From Prevotellaceae bacterium UBA2448 (GTDB taxonomy: Bacteria > Bacteroidota > Bacteroidia > Bacteroidales > Bacteroidaceae), in NCBI GenBank assembly GCA_002342585.1, contig DDQG01000003.1, positions 12,461-72,929 of the forward strand: 60,469 bases of DNA, given 5' to 3'. This document shows, piece after piece, positions 8,845 through 16,266 of the stretch. Both the position numbers and the translations under genes were made by a program. Positions within the stretch are counted from its first letter, which is position 1, and every line of letters starts with the position of its first letter. Under the pieces are notes generated by a model that was not told where the DNA came from, ran no database searches, and saw only the letters and a list, made by a program, of their open reading frames with translations.

Positions 8845-9800
8845 CCTGGTGGCAACTGCGTGCGTGGTGTGGCAGAAAAGCTCCTTTGCAGTCTGTCATC
8901 TTCATCTTGGATAAGTGCAATCTGAGGTGCAAACACTGTTCGGTTTATGCTATCAGCACTCCACGCATAAAGACCTTGGCACAGATTCGCGAAGAACTGG
9001 AATACTGTTATGCTCAGGGTTCCAGGTTTGTGGACTTCGAGGGTGGTGAACTCTATCTGTGGCGAGACAATAGCAATGCGGAACGTCCATACGACATAAA
9101 TGATGTGGTGGACTTGGCACATAAGATAGGATTCTGGAACGTTACGATTACTACCAATGCACAGTTGTCGTTTGTCGGTACTCATGCCGATCAGGTGTGG
9201 GTGTCAATGGATGGTATAAAGGAGTGGCACGATAATATCCGTGGTGCAGGAACTTTTGAACGTCTGGAACGCAATATAGCGCTGTATGCACAGGAGATGG
9301 AAGATGGAAGATGGAAGATGGAAGATGGAAGATGTAAGAAGAGAAGAGCTCCGGTGTGCGTGAATATGGTTATCAACAACGAGAACTGCGACAGCATAGA
9401 TGCAACGATGGAATATGTGAAGGCAAATCCGAATATAGATAAGATTTCTGTTAATTTCCATACTCCATTTTCGGAAACGGAACACCTCTTTCTCGATCCC
9501 GATAAACGCAATGCAATTATCGACAAACTGCTGGACTACAAACGACGCGGTTATCCGATTATGAACAGCCGTTCGGGACTGAAGGCTATGAAGATGAAAA
9601 ACGGTAAGACCCTCTGTACGGATAAGTATTGTTGGATTACCAATTTCATATTCTCCGATGGCAGTCGTGCTCCTAAGTGCATGGGATATACTCATGGAGT
9701 GTGCGACCGCTGCGGTTTCTCTATGGGTGGCGAAATGAGTGCCGTAGGAAGAATGAAATTCGATACTCTTATCAGCGGAATGAAGTTGAGAGTTGGTTAA
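8823..9800 (+). CDS. Radical SAM protein with C-terminal cysteine cluster
   Basis: The 325-residue protein has the radical SAM cluster motif CNLRCKHC at about residues 37-44, preceded by the first strand SVIFILDK, and a GGE motif (FEGGELYLW) near 80 for SAM binding. A C-terminal set of cysteines (CTDKYC, KCMGY, CDRCGFSMGGE, about 260-310) looks like an auxiliary cluster-binding tail, loosely similar to HpnH/DUF3463 or SPASM tails. A heptad-repeat insertion (MEDGRWK, MEDGRCK) from simple DNA repeats lies at about residues 158-172. The gene overlaps the UbiA-family gene by 22 bases, so an isoprenoid-linked substrate is a reasonable inference. The exact reaction is unknown. Confidence 0.8.
   Translation: MPRLFYLAWWQLRAWCGRKAPLQSVIFILDKCNLRCKHCSVYAISTPRIKTLAQIREELEYCYAQGSRFVDFEGGELYLWRDNSNAERPYDINDVVDLAHKIGFWNVTITTNAQLSFVGTHADQVWVSMDGIKEWHDNIRGAGTFERLERNIALYAQEMEDGRWKMEDGRCKKRRAPVCVNMVINNENCDSIDATMEYVKANPNIDKISVNFHTPFSETEHLFLDPDKRNAIIDKLLDYKRRGYPIMNSRSGLKAMKMKNGKTLCTDKYCWITNFIFSDGSRAPKCMGYTHGVCDRCGFSMGGEMSAVGRMKFDTLISGMKLRVG
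9294..9335 (+). repeat. In-frame 7-bp repeat inside radical SAM gene
   Basis: Five consecutive AAGATGG/AAGATGT units, preceded by a related partial unit, sit inside the coding sequence. Because the unit is 7 bp, three units give seven residues, so the protein shows two near-identical heptads (MEDGRWK, MEDGRCK). The same unit type forms the intergenic array at 18352-18440. Confidence 0.85.
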
Positions 9801-9926
9801 TGGTTATTGGTTATTGACGAAAGACGAAAAACGAAAACGATAACGAAAACTCTTTAACCGTTAACCTTTAACCTTTAACCGTTATAAATGTCTTTAACGG
9901 TAAACAGTAAACAGTAAACTAGACCT
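9797..9926. repeat. Cluster of mixed simple repeats
   Basis: This gap is built almost entirely of short repeats. They are TTATTGG (9801-9815), ACGAAA-type units (9816-9850), TTTAACC (9852-9881), GTAAACA (9900-9919) and TTAGACC/TTTGACA (9919-9955), running into the start of the next gene. No promoter box or terminator was identified among them. Confidence 0.8.
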
Positions 9927-12182
9927 TTGACATTAGACCTTAGACATTTGACATTTTTATTATTCATATTATTATTCTTGCCTCAGGTGGCATTTTGCCA
10001 GGTTGATGGTTATACGGGAGCTTCGGAACAAATTACGGAGAAGATAGACCGCAAGGCTGTGCTGAAACGTAATAATCCGAAGGTGACTGCTGTGGATACA
10101 CTTGCTTCGTTGTCTGTGGGCAACGGACGGTTTGCCACTACTGTTGACGTGACAGGAATGCAGTCGTTTCCGGAGGTTTATAAGAATGGTGTGCCCCTAT
10201 GTGCTATGAGCGAGTGGGGATGGCATAGTTTTCCGAATACAGAAAATCTGAAACCTGAGGAAAGCAGGCAGACGGTGAGATTTCCTTTCCGAGACCATGA
10301 TGAGGTGTATGCTGTGGAGTATAAGAAAGGGGGTAGGCAGCAGGCTGCAACGACTTATTTCCGAGTGAATCCGCACAGACTGAACTTGGGTACTATTGGA
10401 CTCTCGTATGTGGATAAGGCAGGTCGCCCATGGACTCCTGCAGATATCAGTGACATCAATCAGGAACTAAAGTTGCAGACCGGTACTATTGAGTCGCAGT
10501 TTAAGGTTGGCGGAGAAAAAGTAGAGGTGACTACTGCATGTATGCCTGATAAGTCTGCAACGATTTATAATGTTAAGTCAACCTTACTGAAGTCGGGACA
10601 ACTCCTAGTGACTGTTCGTTTCTCTTACCCTACGGGAAAACATGCAGATGATGCAAACGACTGGACAAAACCAGAAAGACACAGTTCGAAGATTGTGATG
10701 AAGTCCCCTCATTCTGCGGTTATAGAACGCATTGTTGACAATACGACTTATTACCTAACCCTGCGTTGGGAAGGAAATGCTACCTTCGAAGAAACTGGTA
10801 AGCATCAGTTCGTTTTGAAAAGTAAGGAGGAAAGTCTTTCCTTTGAGGCTGAGTATAAGACCCCCTCTAACTTTAAGTCCTCCATAAACAGGGAGGATTT
10901 AGGAGGGTCTTTTGCTGTTGTGGAGAAATGGTGGAAGAAATGGTGGCAGAGTGGTGGTTTTGTGGATTTCTCTGCTTGCAGCGATCCGCGAGCTAAGGAA
11001 TTGGAGCGCAGGGTAGTGTTGTCGCAGTATCTGACTCAGATAAACTGTGCGGGAGGTATGCCTCCGCAGGAGACGGGACTTACGTACAACTCCTGGTTTG
11101 GACGTCCGCATCTGGAGATGACCTGGTGGCACGCTGTTCATTTCGCTTTGTGGGGGCGCAGTGATGTGTTGGGCAGGATTGTGAAATGGTATAATGATGT
11201 TGCTTCTGATGAGGCTCGGAAGATAGCTGAGCGACAGGGTTTCAAGGGTGTGCGTTGGATGAAGATGACCGACCCTTGGGCTGGAGAGGCTCCGTCGAAT
11301 ACAGGGTCGTTCCTTATCTGGCAACAGCCACATTATATTTATATGGCAGAGGAACTGTATCGTGCGAATCCGACGAAACAGACTTTGGAACAATATGCAG
11401 AACTCGTAGAACAGACTGCGGCGTGGATGGCAGATTTTGTGGTGAAGGACAGCGTTTCGGGCACTTATCAGTTGCGCGGAGCTACAGCTATGCAGGAAAC
11501 TATGACCAAGGCAAACTCATATAATCATCCGTTCGAACTGGCTTATTGGCGTTACGGACTGATGGTGGCACAACAATGGCGGGAACGTCAGGGATTGAAG
11601 CGCTGTGAAGAGTGGGATGAGATTATCGGAAAACTCTCCCCACTGCCTGTGGAGAATGATATTTATGTAGCCGGCAGTGCTTATAAGGAACCGACAAAAC
11701 AGGTTACGGCAGAACAGGATGAATGGAATCTGGGTGCTGCAGGACTGGAACTGAAAAGTCGTAGCGACCACCCGGCTGTGTTGGGTGTCTGCGGACTGAT
11801 TCCGAGTGGTAAGAACTGGATTATGTACAATCCGGAGGTTATGCGAAAAACATTGCAGTGGGTGCTGCAAAACTGGAATTGGAATACCACTTGGGGATGG
11901 GATTACGGCATGACGGCTATGGCTGCTGCACGTCTTGGAGAGTGTCAGACTGCTGTGGATATGCTATTGACTGATAAAGCCAAAAACCGTTACCTCGTGT
12001 CTGGACATAACTTCCAGACTGCTGACCGCCTGCGACTCTATCTGCCTGGAAACGGTGCCTTGCTCACTGCCGTAGCCATGATGTGCGCCGGATGGGAGGG
12101 TTGTCCGAACATTTCCAATCCCGGATTTCCGCAGGATGGCAAGTGGAACGTCCGCTGGGAAGGACTCAGGAAGATGCAGTGA
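9927..12182 (+). CDS. Secreted six-hairpin glycosidase-like protein
   Basis: The reading frame gives 751 residues from a TTG at 9927. There is an in-frame stop at 9915 and no ATG before the signal peptide (LTFLLFILLFLPQVAFCQ), so the start is non-ATG or has been altered by the repeats it lies in. The first 330 residues look like a beta-sandwich domain (SVGNGRFATTVDVTG; FRVNPHRLNLGTIGL). The rest resembles an (alpha/alpha)6 barrel with GRPHLEMTWWHAVHFALWGR near 390, GLTYNSWFG just before it, and WNWNTTWGWDYGMTAMAAAR near 650. This layout is that of GH65/GH95-like clans, but I cannot assign a family. A repeat-derived segment (KTPSNF...DLGGSF) is inserted in frame at about residues 311-328. Confidence 0.7.
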   Translation: MTLDLRHLTFLLFILLFLPQVAFCQVDGYTGASEQITEKIDRKAVLKRNNPKVTAVDTLASLSVGNGRFATTVDVTGMQSFPEVYKNGVPLCAMSEWGWHSFPNTENLKPEESRQTVRFPFRDHDEVYAVEYKKGGRQQAATTYFRVNPHRLNLGTIGLSYVDKAGRPWTPADISDINQELKLQTGTIESQFKVGGEKVEVTTACMPDKSATIYNVKSTLLKSGQLLVTVRFSYPTGKHADDANDWTKPERHSSKIVMKSPHSAVIERIVDNTTYYLTLRWEGNATFEETGKHQFVLKSKEESLSFEAEYKTPSNFKSSINREDLGGSFAVVEKWWKKWWQSGGFVDFSACSDPRAKELERRVVLSQYLTQINCAGGMPPQETGLTYNSWFGRPHLEMTWWHAVHFALWGRSDVLGRIVKWYNDVASDEARKIAERQGFKGVRWMKMTDPWAGEAPSNTGSFLIWQQPHYIYMAEELYRANPTKQTLEQYAELVEQTAAWMADFVVKDSVSGTYQLRGATAMQETMTKANSYNHPFELAYWRYGLMVAQQWRERQGLKRCEEWDEIIGKLSPLPVENDIYVAGSAYKEPTKQVTAEQDEWNLGAAGLELKSRSDHPAVLGVCGLIPSGKNWIMYNPEVMRKTLQWVLQNWNWNTTWGWDYGMTAMAAARLGECQTAVDMLLTDKAKNRYLVSGHNFQTADRLRLYLPGNGALLTAVAMMCAGWEGCPNISNPGFPQDGKWNVRWEGLRKMQ
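10858..10910 (+). repeat. Palindromic repeat inside glycosidase-like gene
   Basis: AGACCCCCTCTAA at the left end is an imperfect inverted copy of TTAGGAGGGTCT at the right end, with an inner TCCTCC-ATAAACA-GGGAGGA stem-loop. The core TAAACAGGGAG and AGGGTCTT end are shared with the intergenic copy at 51110-51143. It is translated in frame within the glycosidase-like protein. Confidence 0.75.
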
Positions 12183-12461
12183 TTTTGGCTATTGGCTATT
12201 GGCATTTGCCCAGTCAGCTATCGTTTTAGGAGTTAAGAAGTTAAGACGATTGAGGAGTGCGGTAAGTAGTTAAGAAGTTAGAGAAGTTAGAGGAGTTAAG
12301 ACGATACTGGTCTAGGTTTTTTATCAAGAATTAGAGAATTAGAGAATTATATTTTTCAGTTTTCAATTTCTCTAACATCAGCCATCATACGTCTTTAACT
12401 TCGAGCGTAGCGATAACTCCTTAACTCCTTAACTCCTTTATCAATTATCAATTATCAATTC
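12183..12461. repeat. Repeat-filled intergenic region
   Basis: This 279-base gap between convergent genes contains ATTGGCT (12187-12203), AGTTAAGAAGTTAAG/AGTTAGAG units (12230-12303), AATTAGAG units (12329-12347), CTCCTTAA units (12415-12436) and TCAATTA units (12440-12461). Many are mirror copies of each other on opposite strands, so the transcript could fold extensively. I see no gene in it. Confidence 0.75.
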
Positions 12462-13232
12462 TCAAAAAGTCCACTTGGCTGCGATGGTAGGGATACAGAA
12501 ACACTGGTTGTTGTTTCCGTATTTGTTGAAGATGAAATTATTGCTAAATTCTACTTCTGTACCCACACTTAGGTTTATGTTCTTCATACCACGAAGAGCA
12601 TTGAAATTCACCCAGAACTGTGGTTGAGTAAGGATAATCAGTTTGCCGTTTACATCTGGGTCGTACCATGTATCCCAAAATCCGGAGAAGGTGAGCAGTT
12701 GGTTAGCAAAGTTGATTCCCCACACGAAGGTTAACTGTGCTCCGGCAAATCCCTTGCGGTACATACCATTGAAATACTGCTTGTACATAGCCTTGACGGA
12801 GAATGTCTTTGCAAAGTCTTTGCTTGCCCAGTTCCACGCCATACCCGCCAGAGCTGCGTGCTGGTAACGAGTGGCGTCAGCTGTGTTCTTTATTGATGAA
12901 GCACCTCCATCGTACTCTACATGCACTGCCCACTGTTTGTTTTTTGTTACGTCAAACTCACGTGCGAGTTCCCAGTAGGCTCCTGCACAACCATCTCCGT
13001 AGTTTGTGATATCCGTGAAACAGTAGGTGTTTCCCCAACGGTCAGGTTTGAAGAATTCTATAGTTATGAGAGTGCTATAGCGCTCAGAAATGTCATTGTA
13101 CATGTGGCGTCCGAAGTCGTAGTGGAACTGAATGTTCTGAGCCTTTATCGTGCCAGTCAGTGCGATAAGTGTTGCTGCTACCAGAAACTTTGATAATGAG
13201 TTTGCCTTTAAAAAATATCTTTTCATAAACAT
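12462..13232 (-). CDS. DUF5020 outer-membrane channel (Tsx-like)
   Basis: This 256-residue protein has a signal peptide (about 1-31, ending IKAQ) and alternating amphipathic strands ending in an aromatic residue (AAKWTF), as expected for an outer-membrane beta-barrel. HYDFGRHMY, FFKPDRWGNTYCFTDI and the length fit the DUF5020 family, which is related to Tsx nucleoside channels. It starts 12 bases after the stop of a purine permease on the same strand, so the two probably form an outer plus inner membrane uptake pair for nucleobases or nucleosides. The start could be the ATG at 13232 or at 13226. Confidence 0.8.
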   Translation of the reverse strand: MFMKRYFLKANSLSKFLVAATLIALTGTIKAQNIQFHYDFGRHMYNDISERYSTLITIEFFKPDRWGNTYCFTDITNYGDGCAGAYWELAREFDVTKNKQWAVHVEYDGGASSIKNTADATRYQHAALAGMAWNWASKDFAKTFSVKAMYKQYFNGMYRKGFAGAQLTFVWGINFANQLLTFSGFWDTWYDPDVNGKLIILTQPQFWVNFNALRGMKNINLSVGTEVEFSNNFIFNKYGNNNQCFCIPTIAAKWTF

Positions 13233-13244
13233 GTCTTTTTCGGA

Positions 13245-14567
13245 TTATTGTAGAAAATCTAATACATAACTAAACACGAAGATAACTGCAATTATATACA
13301 AGCTGATTGATAACTCACGTGCCTTGCCTGCGAGTATTTTTACGAGTACATAAGAGAGTACGCCCCATACAATACCTTCTGCGATGCTTGCTGCTAATGG
13401 GATAATAATGATAACGAAAAAAGCAGGGAGGAGTTCTGTGATGTCGGTAAAGTTGATATTCTTCACCGGATTCAGCATCATCGTTCCCACGAGTACCAAT
13501 GCGCTTGTGGTGGCTGCGGCAGGGATGATTAGGAAAAACGGAGCCAGGAAGAGCGACAGAATAAAGAGAACTGCCACGGTAAATGCCGTGAGACCAGTTC
13601 GTCCACCTTCTGCAATGCCTGTAGTACTTTCTACATAGGTGGTTACTGTGGATGTTCCGCACATAGCTCCAACCGACGTACCTATCGCATCTGCCATAAG
13701 GGCTTTACTCAGTTCGGGCATTTGTCCGTTTTTGTCCTTCAGCCCCGCACTTTCTATAGTACCAATCAGTGTGCCGATTGTATCGAAGATGTCCATCAGG
13801 AGCATGGTTAACACAACGATATAATATTTAAGGTCGAGTGTCAGAAAATGGTGGAAATCCATCTTCATGGCTATTGGCTCAATGGAGATAGGCATGCTGA
13901 ATATGGAAAATCCTTCAGGTAGTTTGGTTACGCCCATCGGAATGCCGATGATGGTTGTAATGATGATGGTGAAGAACAGAGCGCCTTTAACTTTGTAGCG
14001 AATCAGTACGGCACCGAGCAGTATTCCGATTGTTGCCAGTCCGGATGTTGCTGTCAGCGGACCTATTACCGTAAGGTTTTCTTCGTTGGCAATAATGATG
14101 TCGCCGTTTTTCAGTCCTAAGTAAGCGATAAATAAACCTATGCCGACAGAAAGAGCATATCGCAGGTTCTGGGGAATGGAATCGACGATCGCCTGCCGCA
14201 CATGGAATATGGTAAGCAGAATGAAAAAGATTCCTTCTACAAAAACGGCTGCCAATGCTTCTTGCCAGCTATATCCCATCATAAGTACGAGGGTGTAGGC
14301 AAAGAAGGCATTCAGTCCCATGCCAGAAGCCTGAGCAAACGGCATTTTTGCGTAGAAAGCCATTAAAAGAGTGGCTATGGCTGCGGAGATTACTGTTGCA
14401 GAGAATACGGCGCCGCGGTCCATACCTGCTGCCGACAGAATGAGTGGGTTAACGGCAAGTATGTAGCTCATCGTCATGAAGGTGGTCAAACCTGCCAATA
14501 CTTCTGTTTTTACTAGGTGTTTTGTGGGGTCGAAACCCAGAAGTGAAAAGAATTTTTTCATCGTCAA
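13245..14567 (-). CDS. Guanine/hypoxanthine permease, AzgA/PbuG family
   Basis: The 440-residue protein has about 12-14 membrane segments and the family signatures VKTEVLAGLTTFMTMSYILAV near residue 20, PFAQASGMGLNAFFAYTLV near 75, DIFDTIGTLIGT near 260 and TSTVTTYVESTTGIAEGGRTGLTA near 305. These identify the AzgA/PbuG branch of NCS2-type transporters, which import hypoxanthine, guanine or adenine by proton symport. Its promoter lies over the end of the upstream PHP gene, with a TTTG N20 TAACTTTG arrangement. It leads the two-gene unit with the DUF5020 channel. Confidence 0.92.
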   Translation of the reverse strand: MTMKKFFSLLGFDPTKHLVKTEVLAGLTTFMTMSYILAVNPLILSAAGMDRGAVFSATVISAAIATLLMAFYAKMPFAQASGMGLNAFFAYTLVLMMGYSWQEALAAVFVEGIFFILLTIFHVRQAIVDSIPQNLRYALSVGIGLFIAYLGLKNGDIIIANEENLTVIGPLTATSGLATIGILLGAVLIRYKVKGALFFTIIITTIIGIPMGVTKLPEGFSIFSMPISIEPIAMKMDFHHFLTLDLKYYIVVLTMLLMDIFDTIGTLIGTIESAGLKDKNGQMPELSKALMADAIGTSVGAMCGTSTVTTYVESTTGIAEGGRTGLTAFTVAVLFILSLFLAPFFLIIPAAATTSALVLVGTMMLNPVKNINFTDITELLPAFFVIIIIPLAASIAEGIVWGVLSYVLVKILAGKARELSISLYIIAVIFVFSYVLDFLQ

Positions 14568-14611
14568 CTATCAATTAATGTGTTTTATTCTGGTTTTTTG
14601 TTACTTTGTTG

Positions 14612-14643
14612 CAAAGTTAGCCTAAAATGTTCAGATATTCAAA
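14612..14643 (-). promoter_or_regulatory. Full -33/-7 promoter for purine permease
   Basis: On the minus strand TTTG (14643-14640), a 20-base spacer and TAACTTTG (14619-14612) match the Bacteroidetes promoter. The -7 box covers the TAA stop codon of the upstream PHP gene, so the promoter is embedded in that gene's end. Confidence 0.75.
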
Positions 14644-15342
14644 AAAGAATGTGGGAGAATAGTTGACTATCAGTTCGTCGGGAAACTGAGTCTCTGCCAG
14701 AAGAGGGTAGAGACGTTCGTAGTCGGCTATCTGTGAATATACATGAGCGTCGCTGCCAAGTATCACGGGAACATCGTGTTTCTTTGCCAGACGCAGCAGT
14801 TCGAGGTTGTTTGGCAGAGCCTGAGTCTTCTTGCGGTTCGGTGCCAGTGAGTGGTTGTTTATTTCGAGCAGGGTGTGAGCCTCTTTTGATGCCAGTACTA
14901 TTGCTTCGAAGTCCAGTTCGGTTGTGCCGTCGCCCGGGTGACTGATTATGTGCACTTTAGGATTGTTTATGGCAGCAATCATTCCGTCTGTGTTCTGTGT
15001 TTTTGTACCTCCTTGCCAACATACGGAATGTATGCCGGCAATGCATATGTCGAGGAAGTCCAAATGTGTTTCGTCAAGATCCAGTTCGCCCTGTGTGTTC
15101 AGTATGTTTACCTCGCATCCCAGCAGCAGTTTCACTCCGTACATCTCGCGGGGTACCACAAACATATTACGGAAATACAGTGGTCTGCAGGTGCCCGGAA
15201 TGCTGGGACCGTGTTCTGTGATTCCCAGTATCTTCAGCCCTCGTTTCGATGCCTCCTCTGCCATCTCCTTGATGGTGCTGTAGCCGTGTCCCGATGCCAG
15301 TGTATGTGTATGTACGTCAAGTAATGGCTGTTTCATCGTCAA
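14617..15342 (-). CDS. PHP-domain phosphoesterase (YcdX-like)
   Basis: The 241-residue protein begins with the PHP metal motif DVHTHTLASGHGYSTI (residues 9-24). It continues with ITEHGPSIPG near 42, GCEVNI near 75, AGIHS near 100, SHPGD near 136, EINNHS near 158 and GSDAHV near 195. These supply the His/Asp/Glu ligands of a trinuclear zinc or manganese site. Lengths and motifs match the YcdX subgroup of hydrolytic phosphatases rather than histidinol phosphatase or polymerase PHP domains. The physiological substrate is unknown. Confidence 0.88.
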   Translation of the reverse strand: MTMKQPLLDVHTHTLASGHGYSTIKEMAEEASKRGLKILGITEHGPSIPGTCRPLYFRNMFVVPREMYGVKLLLGCEVNILNTQGELDLDETHLDFLDICIAGIHSVCWQGGTKTQNTDGMIAAINNPKVHIISHPGDGTTELDFEAIVLASKEAHTLLEINNHSLAPNRKKTQALPNNLELLRLAKKHDVPVILGSDAHVYSQIADYERLYPLLAETQFPDELIVNYSPTFFFEYLNILG

Positions 15343-15375
15343 CTATTATTTATTATCTATCAACTATCAACTAAC

Positions 15376-15510
15376 CTACGCTTCCCCTTGCGGAGTGGGT
15401 TCGTTCATTGCTTGCATGAATCCTTGAATAAATTCTTCTGTGTATTGCGGACCTTGTGCCACTACCTCCGGCATGTCCATCACAATCTGTTTTGCTTCTT
15501 CGTATGTCAT
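15376..15510 (-). CDS. Small hypothetical protein, 44 residues
   Basis: An ATG-to-TAG frame at this position encodes MTYEEAKQIVMDMPEVV..., ending NEPTPQGEA. The composition is acidic and helix-prone with no signal peptide or membrane segment. It lies between a DUF2271 gene and a PHP gene, all on the minus strand. The regular amino acid composition in a region of otherwise repetitive non-coding DNA suggests a real short gene. The function is unknown, and a random frame of this length cannot be excluded. Confidence 0.5.
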   Translation of the reverse strand: MTYEEAKQIVMDMPEVVAQGPQYTEEFIQGFMQAMNEPTPQGEA

Positions 15511-15580
15511 ATCTTGATGTGAAATGTGAAATGTGAGATGTGAAATGTTATTGGTTATCGGTTATTGGTTATTGACATCA
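15511..15580. repeat. TGTGAAATG and TTATTGG repeats
   Basis: About three GATGTGAAAT/GATGTGAGAT units (15515-15547) are followed by TTATTGG/TTATCGG units (15548-15575). Both families recur elsewhere in the window (18352-18440; 9801-9815). Confidence 0.75.
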
Positions 15581-15595
15581 GCCCTCAGAAAAATA

Positions 15596-16165
15596 TTATT
15601 TGATTACAGCTTTTACGTTTGTAATCATATTTTTGTGGTCGTCGTCAGGAGTGAGGAGATTTGATGTCAGAGAAACATCGCCTGACTTGGTCTTGGTTGA
15701 GAACGAACCAGAATAGACTACGATGCTTGCCTGATAGAGAGTAGCTTCCACCATAACCTTGTATGTGCCCTTCTTCACAGCCTTACCGTTTTGGTCGGTG
15801 AAGTCCCACGTGAATGTTTGTGTGCCGTCCGCCTTTGGAGTAGCCCCAGTGAAACCGTCCAACTGTTCGTCAGTTAGGTTGTTCGCCTTTACTGTCTTTA
15901 CCCACAGAGGTACGCAATTAGGGCGCTTCTGGTAGCCGCGCATTGGTTCTTCATTTCCTCTCGTGCGTCCTTTGGTTGTATAAGATGTAACGAAGAGAGT
16001 TTTTACCACCTCTCCCTTCTCATTTTCAATCCATACTGCATACTGGTTTGAACCAGGGCCGCTTTGGCGCTGATAGTCAAAGGACACTTCCAGAGTCTTC
16101 CCCTGAGCCATGACAGGCATTGCCATCATCATAGCTGCAATAGCTGTAGCAATAATCTTTTTCAT
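15596..16165 (-). CDS. Secreted DUF2271 protein
   Basis: This 189-residue protein has a signal peptide (MKKIIATAIAAMMMAMPVMAQG). The mature part is a beta-sandwich of the DUF2271/FlgD-Ig-like type, recognised from QYAVWIENEKGEVVKTLFVT near residue 40, RGYQKRPNCVPLW near 77, DGFTGATPKADG near 103 and NGKAVKKGTYKVMVE near 125. Family members are often encoded beside ApbE-type flavin transferases or PepSY proteins; none is present here. It has its own promoter, divergent from the GH43 gene. The role is unknown. Confidence 0.8.
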   Translation of the reverse strand: MKKIIATAIAAMMMAMPVMAQGKTLEVSFDYQRQSGPGSNQYAVWIENEKGEVVKTLFVTSYTTKGRTRGNEEPMRGYQKRPNCVPLWVKTVKANNLTDEQLDGFTGATPKADGTQTFTWDFTDQNGKAVKKGTYKVMVEATLYQASIVVYSGSFSTKTKSGDVSLTSNLLTPDDDHKNMITNVKAVIK

Positions 16166-16199
16166 AAACGGTTGATTTTATTTTTTTAGAAATATGCTA

Positions 16200-16207
16200 C
16201 AAATGTA
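16200..16207 (-). promoter_or_regulatory. -7 box for DUF2271 gene
   Basis: Minus-strand TACATTTG, 34 bases before the DUF2271 ATG, forms a divergent pair with the box at 16230. Confidence 0.65.
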
Positions 16208-16229
16208 GATAATTCTTTTTAATTATCAG

Positions 16230-16237
16230 TACATTTG
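16230..16237 (+). promoter_or_regulatory. -7 box for GH43 gene
   Basis: TACATTTG matches TAnnTTTG 29 bases before the GH43 ATG. The opposite-strand box 22 bases away has the identical sequence. Confidence 0.65.
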
Positions 16238-16266
16238 CAATCGGATTTATTCAATCAGATTGTTCT

